NCBI GenBank assembly: GCA_021234155.1
Contig: JAJEKV010000297.1
Location: 248,001 to 312,000, forward strand
Reading direction: 5' to 3'
From: Isoetes taiwanensis
Lineage: Eukaryota > Streptophyta > Lycopodiopsida > Isoetales > Isoetaceae
Length of the DNA: 64,000 nucleotides
Shown: positions 1-10,989 of the stretch, piece by piece
How the letters are laid out: each line of letters starts with the position of its first letter
Position numbering within the stretch: position 1 is the first letter of the stretch
The notes under the pieces: model-generated
Told to the model about the DNA's origin: nothing
Database searches by the model: none
The model's input: only the letters and a program-made list of their open reading frames with translations
Position numbers and translations under genes: made by a program

Positions 1-1130
1 TGCTTTGGGTCTGTAGTATTCAGTGGCTGCATCAAAAACAAGAAGGTTAAAAGAAAGGAAAGTGCAGGAACTCAAATTTTAAGAAACACGTGCGTGAAAT
101 TCAAATTTACAAAACACATTTTGTGCTTCTTTTGTGCTTCTTCTTCCAGCTTCTTGCTTGATCCATGGCTTCCCCTTTCATCCATTCATGATACAGATGT
201 GATCTTTCGATTGTATTCGTAATTGCGTGAGCAGATATACCATAGTTGCTGATTCCAGAATATAATTTGCACATTTCGGTATAGAAATTCATTTTTTTTC
301 TGTGTGGCGCTTTTGCTATTTCTCTGTTGGCTCTTTTGCTAGTTCAAGGCTTCATTCCCTCTATGTGCCTTACGAATCCAGCAATGCTGATCTCTATTCC
401 AATTACAAGATGCCATACCCAGGGCTCTTCTTGAGAAAGAGATACATACAGCAAAAGAAAGAGAAACAGATACAACAAAAGAAATTGAGAGAAGCATAAC
501 TTACCATTTTTCTGACATGCTTGTGTCGATGCCAGGGGAAAATGGAGAAGAAAAATTTTTCGTGAGCTGCTTTTTTTATAAAGGAGGTAAAGAAAAAAGG
601 GAGAATAATTTTTTGAATGTGGGCGGCTATGGCAGACTGCTATAAGCATGGATAGAAAAAATAGCAGACAGAATGGCCGATTGAGCAGGCAGAGCGGTCG
701 AATTTGGCAATGGCAGCTCCTCTTGATGGCGCCTATCTTTTTGCTCTAGGTGCCATCTATCTGCTTGGAGATGCAGCTATAGATGGCGGTGACTATGGCA
801 TGCAGCTCTAATACTTCTTTCTTTTCTTCTCAGTCTCATCTGTTCACTTCTGTTTCTTGCTTGCAGATGACGTTGGCTATGGCAGAAGATGGCAATGGCA
901 AGATTGATGCAGTGGCACAAGACGACTATGGCAAGATGGCGATGGCAAGATTGATGTAGTGGCAAGATTGATGCCAGATTGATGGCAGATGGAGGCACGC
1001 GTTTATTCTTACCTTGCGTTTTTTTTTAAGCTTTCCTCCGAGTTTTTTTTTTAGAGCTTTCTTATGAGTTTTTCTCTTTATGTCCTATTTTTGCCTTACA
1101 ATTTCTTCCGTTCCATGACCTCCTTGTCAA
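1..1130. other. No gene recognised; GATGGCAAG-type imperfect repeats
   Basis: I see no supportable gene. From about 690 to 990 the sequence is a patchwork of short imperfect repeats built on GATGGCAAG and GATTGATG. The same flavour recurs at 4240-4375. The short ORFs here show no domain and look fortuitous. Confidence 0.5.
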
Positions 1131-1150
1131 GCATAAGAGGGAATTTAGGA

Positions 1151-1500
1151 CACGCTAAGCGTGATTTTCAGAAGAGTGAATATCTTAAATCACGCCAAGC
1201 GTGCATTGGTCTATAGCAAAGTGGATCCTAAACCAAATATTAGCACCTAAGCAATAAAAAACCAATTCCCTAGTGCTAAAACTACTTGCCTGGAACTTAC
1301 AATGGTGTTGATATATAAGGTATATCCTCAACTTCACTTTTACAATATTATTGTGCTCGCTAATACATGCTAGGCGTGATTTGTTTTGTTCCATATTAGA
1401 TTTCCTCTAGAATATTATGCTTGCTAATACAGGCTTGGTGTGATTTTTTTTGTTTCATAACTAGGTTTCCTTTACAATACACGGCTTGGCGTCATTTGTT
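1151..1500. repeat. Degenerate tandem repeat with palindromic core CACGCTAAGCGTG
   Basis: Five related units occur near 1151, 1191, 1366, 1422 and 1478. Each is centred on a near-palindrome of the form CACGCYWAGCGTGATTT. The last three are spaced about 56 bp apart and also share a TTTGTTTTRTTCCATAA extension. It could be a minisatellite or a MITE remnant. From about 1500 to 2050 I see nothing else. Confidence 0.6.
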
Positions 1501-2058
1501 TTATTCCATAACTAGGTTTCAGTTGTTGAAATAATTAGAGGAATGTGATGACGAGTTTGAACTTGAAGGGGTAACAACCACAACACAATCACCGAATCAA
1601 ATAATGCACAAGGGCAGGGAACTCTAAGAGTAGCTTGGAAAATAATTATAAAGGACTTGGCTAAGAGGTATAGTCATCTTTCCCTTACCTTGCTGTTAGC
1701 TGGAGAATCTCTAGTATGAATCTCATTTCTCTATTGGATAATATTAAGTTTCCTTGTCCACATGAAAAATGTGACATACTTGTTATATACTTGTTATTTT
1801 ATATCTTTCTTACTTTTCCATTACAAGATATGATGTTATTAATGCTAAGAAGTTTGCCTCTTTTATAATATCTCGTGTGCTTCTACCATCAAACTCAAGC
1901 TCAGAATCCATCATCTTATGATCCAAACAACTTTGCAATAGATGAGTTCGTTGTCCAATTTATAGCTATTGTGAATAATTTGGCTAGGGGGATGACAGTT
2001 TGTGGAGTGTTAGAATCGCATCCAGAACTAGACAGGGCAACTAACATGGAAGATGATC

Positions 2059-2298
2059 TTGTTTCTTATGTGGGAAAATATGGATTGATTCCTTAATTGG
2101 AATATCATTGTTTTTATTGATAGTTGTTTGATATGTCCATATTTTTAAGGTTGTTCTTGCCCAAAAAAAAAACCACCTTGTTAAATATGTGGAAAAACAT
2201 GGATTGATCTTTTAATGTTTTATTTGAATATATGATTGTTTTTAATGATATTTGTTTCATGTATCCATAATTTCGGGGTTGCTCTTGCCCCGAAAATA
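2059..2298. repeat. Two-unit direct tandem duplication, period about 118 bp
   Basis: Two adjacent diverged copies begin at about 2059 and 2177. They share blocks such as CTTGTT...TATGTGG.AAAA.ATGGATTGAT and a TTGYTCTTGCCC end. The short plus-strand ORF ending at 2096 runs into the first unit and is not convincing as a gene. Confidence 0.6.
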
Positions 2299-2439
2299 AT
2301 GTCATCTGTTATCAAATTACATATTATTTTCGTCCCAATGTTCTTGGATTTTGATGTCATGAACTTAAACAAGTTGCCCTTCTGTTTTGCATATTTCAAG
2401 TCGAATCTAAAACGACTTCATGGGAACTGCAACATTTAT

Positions 2440-4090
2440 GTAATTTATCAAGTAAAAAAAAAGATAAAAACAAAAAAAACAAAAACCCCCTAGAAAACAA
2501 CTGCAGGTTGGCGTGATTTTGGAATTGACATTGATGATGGTTGTAAGGACAAGCATGAGTAGTCTTACCAGCACCATGCTTCATTCTGTACATGCATTTT
2601 ATTGTCTTCAAATCTGCAGCAAGATGCCATTCAACCTCGTCCAGGAACTGCAAGTTTTTCTCCAATTCCATGAGAGGCAATCATTGTGGGGATGGGTGTT
2701 TGATCAAAAACCCATTTCAGTATACTGTGATTTTCCTCTGGTACCTGAAATAAACCAAGCCACCAAATGTGATCTTCAGACTGGACGGAAAACTTACCAT
2801 CTAGATTTGACTCTTCATTCCCTGTATTCAAAGCTCTGTTCATTAGACAGTGAAACCCTCTCGTACTTCTCGCCTTTCACCAATTCCATTTCATCCAGCT
2901 TCAAAACAATTCTTAGTTTGCCAACGCACTCTTCTACCTTCGTATCATAAAATCGAACCAAAAGCTGAAGCATTCTACTTAAGTCTATCCAGCAATTGTT
3001 ATTTTCATTAAGGCAGAAAGTATCACCAAACTTCGACTTCGTCTTACCTTTGGTATAGGATGGCAATGTATCCAAATTGACAACTGGTCGGTGACCGATA
3101 CATATCACCAAGAAGCTCTTGCTTATGCGTTTCTCAATGACCTACAAGTCCTCACGCTAGTCATCCTTGGTAGTAGAATAGTTTTGGTAATGCCTTGTTG
3201 TTTAAGGCCATCCACGCAAGCATCTAAACAAAGCAATATAAGCTTGCCTACTTATTAGACATTGTCACAGTTCTTCTTAATCGATTACGAGGTTTGATTT
3301 GTTCCCCAACTCTGCGGCGATTCTTTGTACTACACGACTTTCCTAAGTTGAATCTTTGCCGGGGAAGCTTTAACATTCTCAATACATCATCTTTAGTAAC
3401 TAATTTCTTTAATAAACGGGCAATATTAGCAGGTTTTCTCTTATTTTCTTCTGCAAGATTTGGATCAACAAGCTTTTTAATAGCCATGACCCTTTTTTTT
3501 GAACCTCCACCCCCAGGGGCTAATGTATTTATGGGCTTCAGATTTCTTGCCCTCTCCCTGATCCCCAGTGGAGTTGTTTTCATTCGTTTGACTCGCTTGT
3601 GAAGGGAATCATTTTCTTGTGCAACCCTCTTCATTCCTTACTGCAGTGATTTCATCTCCGTCACCAATTTTTTATTTTCTACCTCCAATTCATTGAGCTT
3701 GCGGCATTGTTGAGACAGCAAGTAGTTCGCCTTTTGGAGCTGATTAACATCTGATAAAACTTTGCAATTGAATCCATACAAGTAGTTATACGTGGCACGC
3801 AAATTTGGATCAGTATTACCATTAACCAAATTATTACAGTAACCTAGTAACCCTTGTTGTCCCTTACAAGCAAATGCAATAAGACTGGATGCAGAGTGGA
3901 AGTTTGGATGGGCTCGAGCGAAAGGATCACAAGGACACAGTTGGCCTTTAGACCAGAGGTCTATATTCATGGCTCCAGAAGCTCGCAATGCATCTTCATC
4001 TATTGGTTGCTTCCAAGTGAACTTATTCTTGTAAGGCAGGCATCCTTTTGGCACTTGCACTCGAAATTGACCCTCGGAATTAGTTTGATC
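2440..4090 (-). pseudogene. Decayed large transposase-like gene, family not recognised
   Basis: On the minus strand a single protein can be followed across several frames. The first visible exon begins after a good acceptor (TTCTGTTTCAG, exon base 4090). It has a Cys motif (LCPCDPFARAHPNF), a leucine-rich coiled coil, one in-frame TAA at 3640-3638, and a basic stretch (3630-3250). Frameshifted segments then carry KLDEMELVKGEKYERVSL (about 2870), FSVQSEDHIWWLG (about 2780), and an EWHLAADLKTIKC segment followed by HGAGKTTHACPY (about 2640-2540). The pattern of an acidic residue in KLDE, an acidic residue in AADLK and a following Cys pair resembles large eukaryotic cut-and-paste transposases. 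That is an inference from pattern only and I cannot name the family. At least two frameshifts and one stop make it non-functional. Confidence 0.45.
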
Positions 4091-4239
4091 CTGAAACAGA
4101 AGTATTAGAACCAATAACACTCAAAGGAATGCAATGACAACTCGGAAACCAAATACTTTTGCCATTGACATTGCAAAATACTGAGAACCGAAGCGGAGCT
4201 TAGAATTAGGAAGATTCTTGCCAACAAACACTGGCAAGA

Positions 4240-4375
4240 ATCCGCCATAATTCAAATTCAAACAATGCTTGGGCGCGATGGCAAGGTCATTCGCGCTCGA
4301 TGGCGCGATGGCAAGCTCGATAGCAAGCTCGATGGTGCTGAAGCTCGATGGCTGAAGCTCGATGGTGGGAAAATG
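4240..4375. repeat. Short imperfect repeats of GCTCGATGGC
   Basis: About ten overlapping variants of GCTCGATGG/GCGATGGCAAG are packed into 130 bp, giving a cryptically simple sequence. No function is evident. Confidence 0.6.
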
Positions 4376-4655
4376 AAAATCTTAGATGTAATCATCAAAT
4401 TTTGAGGTCGTTAGGAAATAATGATTGCAAGTTACGTATGAGGTTAGGTTTGGAGGGGGGGAAGTTAGGTTAGGGGAGAGTGATAGTTGGGTATGGAGGG
4501 GGGAAAGGTAGGTTCGGGATCCTACGTGGCAGCCCTCCCAAAATACTCTTACAAGGCCCTTAATTGACCTCAAAAAAACTCTAATGTGCTTTTGCGACCT
4601 CGATCTCTGTGTTCTTTCTTGCTAATGAGAATATATGGTTTTATTTTATGAGCAG

Positions 4656-4872
4656 ACGAAGTATCCTAGCACCCTCTCAATGGTTGAGAAACTGAGACGA
4701 AGAAAATAGCATTATTTTGGACTACGATGGGACCTTGTCACCAATAGTTGAAGATCTAGAGTGGGCCTTCATGTCAGATGCAGTAAGCTGGCTTTTAGCT
4801 CTTAACTGCATTTTCTTGCACAATTAAATATAAACCATGTACTTTCCAGATGCGTGCTGCTATGAAAGAGGC
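4656..4872 (+). pseudogene. TPP: Trehalose-6-phosphate phosphatase fragment (two exon pieces with intron)
   Basis: The plus strand reads YPSTLSMVEKL and then, after a one-base frameshift, LDYDGTLSPIVEDLEWAFMS up to 4782. A GTAAGC donor follows, then a 67-bp intron ending TTTCCAG and an exon beginning MRAAMKEA at 4850. The LDYDGTLSPIV block is the first catalytic motif (DxDGT) of plant HAD-type trehalose-6-phosphate phosphatases, which dephosphorylate trehalose-6-phosphate. An upstream acceptor (ATGAGCAG at 4655) is also visible. The rest of the enzyme, including later HAD motifs, is absent, and the reading after MRAAMKEA is not TPP. The retained intron argues for a genomic fragment and not a retrocopy. 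Confidence 0.72.
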
Positions 4873-5424
4873 TTTTTTTTGCATCCGATCTTGCTTGATA
4901 TAGTGTTGAATCTGCATTTGGGGTTTGTATTTATTTTTGCTCTGATGACTTGCCCTCGTCTGGGCACAAGGGGTCGACTAGACGATCTTGTTTCTTCAGT
5001 GCCTAGCCATGCCTCAGCGCCTCCGTTTCATGTAAGACAAAAGGCTTTTGCTTACAGATTGTTCCATAAAAGCAATTGGTGCTTCTAATGTTGCAATCTG
5101 TGCTTCCTTTGCAATGGGGCTCATGGCTTGTGAAGACAGTAGCTAGAAGGTCTGTGGCAATCCAAGTAAACTCTTATTGTTGAAGAATCAGTCCCCTATC
5201 GTTGGGTGTCATAGTTTATAGCTGGTGAAGGCATAAGTGCTTGTGCCTGCGCTCATATTTTAGATCTGAATTGGATATAGATTATTTAAGCACAATTTCA
5301 TTATTTTTGGACAATACCTGAATTTGTGAACTTTTTTTGGAAATCTTGCTTCGATGATAGTTTTCATACACTAACAATAGCGTCCCCAGCGAGTGTTGCA
5401 TATGCTTCAACAACAAGCACTAGA
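4873..5424. other. No feature recognised
   Basis: Nothing I can assign lies between the TPP fragment and the hAT-type MITE. An 83-residue ORF ending at 5088 has no recognisable motif. Confidence 0.4.
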
Positions 5425-5432
5425 ATCTTGAC

Positions 5433-5946
5433 CAGTGTAGGAATTTGACACCCCAGAGGGTGTCAAAAGCAAAAAAAAGTGTCAAAGAGACATTTTCCGT
5501 AGAGAAAATATGTCAAAAGAGAATATATAGTTTGATAAAATGCGTCAAAAGAGACTTTAAAAATTTTTAAATGTGTCATTTGACACACTTAAGAATATTA
5601 AGTGTGTCAAAAAAAATTAGAGCCCCAAATACACAAGAGTTGTCTGTACAAGGCTTAATGTATGTGTATACTTAATAATGCAAGAAGAATTAATATTCAA
5701 TAGAATTTTTTATTTTCCTTATATTTATATAAACTTATCTTTCATAGCAAAATTCATATTGTAATCTTTTCGTTGTAGAATTTCAAATTATTTTCTCTAT
5801 TTGATAAACGTAAAAAAAAGTGTGTCAATGGTGTTCACAACGCGTCAAATGAGACATAAAAAATTTGGAAGTGTGTCAATTGACACATTCAATTTTAAAA
5901 AGCGTGTCATAAGAAATACAATAAATAAGTTGAATTTCCCACACTG
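5433..5946. mobile_element. hAT-type MITE with 8-bp target site duplication
   Basis: The 514-bp element starts CAGTGTAGGAATTTGAC and ends GTTGAATTTCCCACACTG, giving imperfect terminal inverted repeats of about 17 bp. It is flanked by a perfect 8-bp duplication, ATCTTGAC, at 5425-5432 and 5947-5954. An 8-bp duplication with CAGTG/CACTG ends is typical of the hAT superfamily. The interior has no coding capacity. It is filled with the heptamer TGTGTCA and its complement TGACACA in both orientations, like hAT subterminal transposase-binding repeats. It must have been mobilised by an element elsewhere. Confidence 0.85.
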
Positions 5947-5954
5947 ATCTTGAC

Positions 5955-6960
5955 AGTGTTGAATAGCTTCTTCTTATTGGAAGAAGCCCAAGCATAATTG
6001 AGAGTCTCTATCTCACTGTGGGTTACCAGCAGTCGTTAGCCTCCATCTCTTCTTTGAACAATTGACCTAATTGGACAGGCTCCCAATAAGGCACTTGTAT
6101 AGTCTCAGAGTTCTTTTTCTTATCATCCATTTAGGGCTCTTCAGTAGCATACCCTGCCCATGTCAAACACAAGTTATCATTAGGACGTGCCACTATAAAC
6201 ATAACCTTTTTTTATCTTTGAATGGATTGAATTCCGGTATAGGTTTATCCGTCCACGGACCAACATTCCTTGCGGTGATGGCTTGACGCTTTGTGGTACA
6301 TGATGGGCCATTCTCAAACTCCAAAACTAGAGGCCCAATGTGCCCTATCAATCTCTCATCATCATCAGAGATGTGCACATATTTATAGAAAGACTATAAA
6401 AGATATGAAATCACATACCTATTTCTGTTTTGTACAAATGAAGCGTCCAGTTGCAAGAGAAATTTCACTGTAAGACCTTCATAGATGGATCGATCAAATG
6501 GACCTTCATGTTCTTACAACGAGTCCAATGGTATACTGAGAATAGATAGTGCCAATTTCGATAAAAGTGCCTTCTTGTCAAAAAGTGTAGTAGCTCAGGT
6601 CTGGGATGGCACATACAGCTTTGGCATTATAGTAGTCCATATATAATGAAATAGTCCAAAAATGAAAGTTGAGATTGATAGATAGATAGAACCCTTGGGT
6701 ATCGAACACACCAATAATGTTCAATCCTAGAAATTGGTCAAAGACTGTAATATCCCCATCTGTAAAAGTATATGAGACTATTACCGAAGATATTGTGATG
6801 CCTTGCCTGCCAGATGTTACATTCTAATTATTCAAGGTATACCTGGTTAATGGTGTTGCCCCATTGCATCTTCCACCTGCCTTTCTTTGGAGTTTGAAGG
6901 TGCTGGCTCAATGTCAATCTGATGCGCAACATCATGGTTCCAGAGTCTTTAGGCTCCCCT
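5955..6960. other. No feature recognised
   Basis: This is AT-rich sequence with only short ORFs lacking domains. I see no repeat structure or RNA gene. Confidence 0.4.
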
Positions 6961-6979
6961 AGTGTATCTGCACCCTCCA

Positions 6980-7345
6980 TGGGCAAGAAACCCTTTGGCA
7001 ACCAGACGTCCACCTTTGAATGTCAGGAACCCTTTGGTTATAGATTCAATCCTAGAAATTGGACACACACGACGAAAGATATATCATTACAAATTGGGCA
7101 GCGGCCTCAGCCCAAATTGGGATTTGGTATGTCTCAAATTGGGCACCTTGAGGGCAAAGAAAAAATTTCTTCTTTTTCCTTCAACCCTCAAATTGGGCAG
7201 ACCAAATTGGGCGTCCGCCCAATTTGAGGGCCTTTTTTTTTTTTTTTTTTTGGCCCTTAAATTGGGCGCTCGCCCAATTTGGGCCTACAAAATTGAATGC
7301 CCGCCTTATTTAGGCTCTCCAAATTGGCCGTCCGCCCTATTTCAG
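6980..7345. repeat. Cluster of palindromic AAATTGGGCG motifs with a poly(T) run
   Basis: At least eight copies of CAAATTGGGC or its complement GCCCAATTTG occur, several fused into palindromes such as AAATTGGGCGTCCGCCCAAT. A run of about 22 T residues lies near 7227-7248. The ORF spanning 6962-7558 is an accident of these repeats. The same motif dominates 9490-10130. Confidence 0.7.
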
Positions 7346-7629
7346 TGGATACGATTCGGCCTTATATGTACAAAATTGAGCGCATCCGATTTTGTTGCAC
7401 GAGATTTCGTCTTCAGCATGCTGTGCCTGCACATCTTTCATTCAAACTCTACCACAACTAGCTATGTGATTTCAGATAAAAGTGTGTATCTCTTCTTGAA
7501 GCCTAAGTCTCATCATCTCATCATGAGTGTGGCAATGCATAATGTAACTCTCAGCTAAGAGCACTAATCAAAGGAGATCAACGCACCATTAAACATTTAA
7601 ATTACAACTACTCTAGAATAGCAATAAGA

Positions 7630-8835
7630 TTATAACTTCAAAAGTAAACTACAAAAGTAGTAGCGCATTACACTAGCACATGCTATGTGCGAATAAGAAA
7701 GACAAAATCTATCCAGTACCATTGAGAACTTAGCATTCCAAAGACAACAATACATTTTGTGCTGCTCGAAACACAAACACAATAAGACAAACATAGCAAG
7801 TGGTAAGCATGTAGACATGGAGAAGGATTACTGAATCAGTTGAACTGAATCCATATCCACAAGACAAGCAACCAGCAAAAGTTGTTGTCTTGCATTCACC
7901 ACGTGGCATCTCTTGAAATGATGGCTGCAGATTCAAAGGTGAACAAGACTCCATGAACTTGAGAAGCCCCTCAATTCTACTACTGCATCTTTCTTCAACA
8001 ATTATCTTTCTTTTTCTTTGCAATTTGACCATCAAGATCAGTCAATTTTGTCTTTGCATTCTTTATAGATTCCTTAAGCTTGTTATGTTTCCTGGACTTA
8101 TCTCTCAAAGCATCATCTACCTTTGATCTTAAGGTAGATACATCTACCTTTCCACCATTATCTGCCCGAGAAACCATTTCTTATGCCTCTTTCAATTCAC
8201 CCTCTATGAATACTATATCCTCCTCATGTCTTCCTTTCTTCCTTCAAGTTTTAGTATTTGTTCTTCCACCTGCCTCTTTTGAACAATCAAACTATCCACT
8301 ATTGTAACGAGCTGATCTAATAATTTACAACTGTCATCCAAGACATCTTGGACTGTTTTTATCTCTTCATTGGAATCGCAAGCTGGCTGGCTCACACCTT
8401 TATGACTCTTACATTTTGAAGCAGCAATGTCTTCTGTCAAGGAGAAATCCTTGCGTCCAGATTTGGATAGATTCTTAGCTAAAACCTTGAAGTTGTCCCA
8501 ATTAATATGTCTTCTATGTAAACCCAAGGCAAAAGCTCGGGCAAAATACTCTGGTACATGCCTTCCCAAAAACCGTCTCATACGTATCATAAAAGGCCTT
8601 GTTCCAAAATGGCTTCACAAAATGTTCTTTAAATCCCCGTTTGTTTTTTGGTCCCTACTCTAATTCCATCAATTCTTTAAAATCTTTAAAAGTGTATTCA
8701 GCACCTTTGCCTCTAACATGTTGGGCATACACAAATTCAGAATTTTCTGCTAACAGGCGCCTTTTAGAACTTGAAATGATCTCAGTTGCTACCTTCCTCT
8801 TGTTTTTGTCATCAAAAGTCAAATTGGCCTTGTGG
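7630..8835 (-). pseudogene. Decayed coiled-coil gene with Cys/His-rich C-terminus, family unknown
   Basis: Reading the minus strand from 8835, one protein can be followed through frameshifts and a stop. An N-terminal part reads FDDKNKRKVATEIISSS, KGAEYTFKDFKELMELE and FVKPFWNKAFYDT. The next segment has VPEYFARAFALGLHRR and HINWDNFKVLAKNL (8590-8450). Two heptad-rich segments follow (LDQLVTIVDSLIVQKRQVEE near 8300 and the Lys-rich stretch 8177-7995). The end is Cys-rich, with GCLSCGYGF and, in another frame, CLHAYHLLC and a Trp-Tyr end, resembling a RING-like finger. I do not know the family. The element gene at 39399-41001 has a somewhat similar layout. Confidence 0.4.
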
Positions 8836-8849
8836 TAGCAAAACGGCTA

Positions 8850-9480
8850 GTCAAGAGCGACAATGATAGATGGCAAGATGCCGAGAACATAGAATAGGTA
8901 GTAAGAGCTTTTGGCAATATTGAGTCGAAGGGGAAAAATTCAAATTTGAATTTTGAATTTCAATAACCACATACGTGGCAATTTTATTTTAAATTTTAAA
9001 TAATCATAAAAAGGGGGTTTATTTTACGCCTTATGGGGCCCACCAAATATGCCCAGGATCTTTCCTTATGATGCCACGTGCCATCCTGCATGCAACCTTT
9101 GTCCATCTGCTTTTCAAATATTAGGACATCATTTTAGAGCTACAAGGTGGTTGTTTTCTTCCTCCTCCATTGTGCTCGTCCAAGACGGTGCCCATCTTTT
9201 AGAAGACTTTTTGAAGCATTTTTGCATGTCCAAGACCGTGAAAGGTTAGCGCATCTCATTTTCATTGCTTTTATTCTTTTTATATAGTTTTGTCCTCCCT
9301 ACATGCTCTACATGCGCACATAGAATATTGTTCCCTTACTTTTTGACATGGATGACCCTTCCTTTTCTTTCTTTTGGTGGGGATACATGTCCTTGCTTTT
9401 CTCTTATCTTGCTATTGACGTGCACTCAGAACACGCATTCCAACGAGCTAATGCATGCCTAAAATAGAGTCCAAAACCAA
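8850..9480. other. No feature recognised
   Basis: The stretch is AT-rich with short ORFs only. I can support no domain, repeat or RNA gene. Confidence 0.4.
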
Positions 9481-9489
9481 AAGTTATGT

Positions 9490-10130
9490 TGAGAAACCTA
9501 CACTGCCACCCTTGAGCCCCCTCAAATTGGGCGCCCACCTAATTTTACGAGCCCATTTCTATAAATAGTATGCTTGATTAGTACCTCTATCGAAGCCCTC
9601 TAAACAAGCTTTCTAATGAGATAAAAAAATGCCAAAATCAGAGTCTGTATGCATAAATTATGTCAAAAAATGTATTTTGCCACCCCGAAGCCCCCCAAAT
9701 TGGGCGCCGCCCAATTTGAGCCTAATTTACGAGCCCATTTCTGTGTAAATATAATGCCCGATTAGATATTTTTATCAAAGCTCTCTGAATAAGCTTTCTA
9801 ACGAGCTAAAGAACGTCGAAAATAGAGTCCAGAGTTGAAAGTTATACTGAAAAGCCTATTCTATCAGCCTGGAACCTGCAAATTGGGCGCCCGCCCATTT
9901 AAGGGGTTCCAGGATGGCAGAATAGAACTTTTGGTATAACTTTTGCATTTGGACTCGATTTTCTATGTTATTTAGTTCGTTAGAAAGCTTGTTTAGAGGG
10001 CTTTAATAAACATAAAGCATAATATTTATACAAGTGGGCTCCAAATTTGGCTCAAATTGGGCCGCCCAGTGTGCAAGGCAACACCATCCAGGGCAAATTG
10101 GGCGCCCACCCAGTTTGGCCCTTGGGGAAA
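9490..10130. repeat. Tandem array (about 173-183 bp units) followed by an inverted copy
   Basis: Direct units begin with CAAATTGGGCGCC at 9524, 9697 and 9880. Each continues with TTTACGAGCCCATTTCT, an AAGCTTTCTAAYGAG block and a conserved AGAGTC block. After the short hairpin CCTGGAACC...GGTTCCAGG at about 9869-9908 the same blocks recur on the opposite strand as far as about 10080. The array is therefore a foldback. No coding function is seen. Confidence 0.7.
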
Positions 10131-10139
10131 AACTTTTTG

Positions 10140-10690
10140 CCATGCCCACTTTGGACCTTGGGACATAATCTTTCGTTCTAACCAAACTTTTATTGTTGTG
10201 CAGAATCAGTGGCTACGAGAGTCTTGACAAATCGAGAAGTCGACTCCACATGAGGTAGAAGAGGAGGGAAATAAGTCACTGAGCTTCCAAGAATTCATGG
10301 AGAGAATGGAAGGTTTGAAGCTGCCCCCAGCAAGCTCAAGCACAAATTGAAGAACTTAAGAAAAGTCTGCCAGATGAAGAGCAACATGACTCTTGAGAAT
10401 TATGCGATTATCTATTCGACTATTTTGGCATATAAGTAGCTCCAAACTTGGCACCTACCCAATTTCAGGATGTATTACTGTACATTTAATCATAATGCTA
10501 TAGGCTCCATAATATGATGACGAACCAGACTGGAGATTGATGTATTCCTTCTATTTTTCTTGATGGCTCTGAAATTTCTTGAAGTAGAGGATACAGACGG
10601 GGATGCATCTGTCTTGGAGCCTTATATTTCAGCCCAAGCTCCATGTTTCCTTCTGGCATATCTTCAGCTATGAAGAATGTAGCTTCCTAT
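10140..10690. other. No gene assigned
   Basis: A few short segments read as protein in shifting frames (for example LSFQEFMERMEGLKLPP near 10280), but I cannot tie them to a family. Confidence 0.35.
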
Positions 10691-10919
10691 TATGAAGATT
10701 TGGTACAAATTATTTAAAAGCATGTGCGTGCATTGGAATCATAAACAAGGGCCGAGAATTACATTTCCAGGTGGTACACAACCGGTTTGATAATATTCAC
10801 AATGTTGGAAATATAGCTTAGTTGACATGTATCAGAAATAGAATAGGTTTTTTTGCGTCCACGGAGACCAATTGGTCTATGGGACCCAAACAAAAAAGAG
10901 AGCAACAATCGTACCCCTG

Positions 10920-10938
10920 CCTCGAAGGGTTTTCGAGG
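10920..10938 (-). promoter_or_regulatory. LINE-B 3' UTR stem-loop
   Basis: A perfect 7-bp stem with a 5-base loop reads CCTCGAA-GGGTT-TTCGAGG on the plus strand. The homologous site in the copy at 14810-14828 is CCCCGAA-GGGTT-TTCGGGG, so one pair changed from T-A to C-G with pairing kept. A diverged version lies at 25735-25754. LINE reverse transcriptases often recognise 3' UTR hairpins, so this is a candidate RT-recognition structure. Confidence 0.6.
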
Positions 10939-10989
10939 GAAAACCCTTAGTAGTAATAAATATACTGGCACGCTGTACAATTGTATAGG

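Noticed and set aside
7227-7248. Poly(T) as the tail of a retrotransposed gene
   Set aside because: No coding sequence or target duplication flanks it. It sits within the palindromic repeat cluster.
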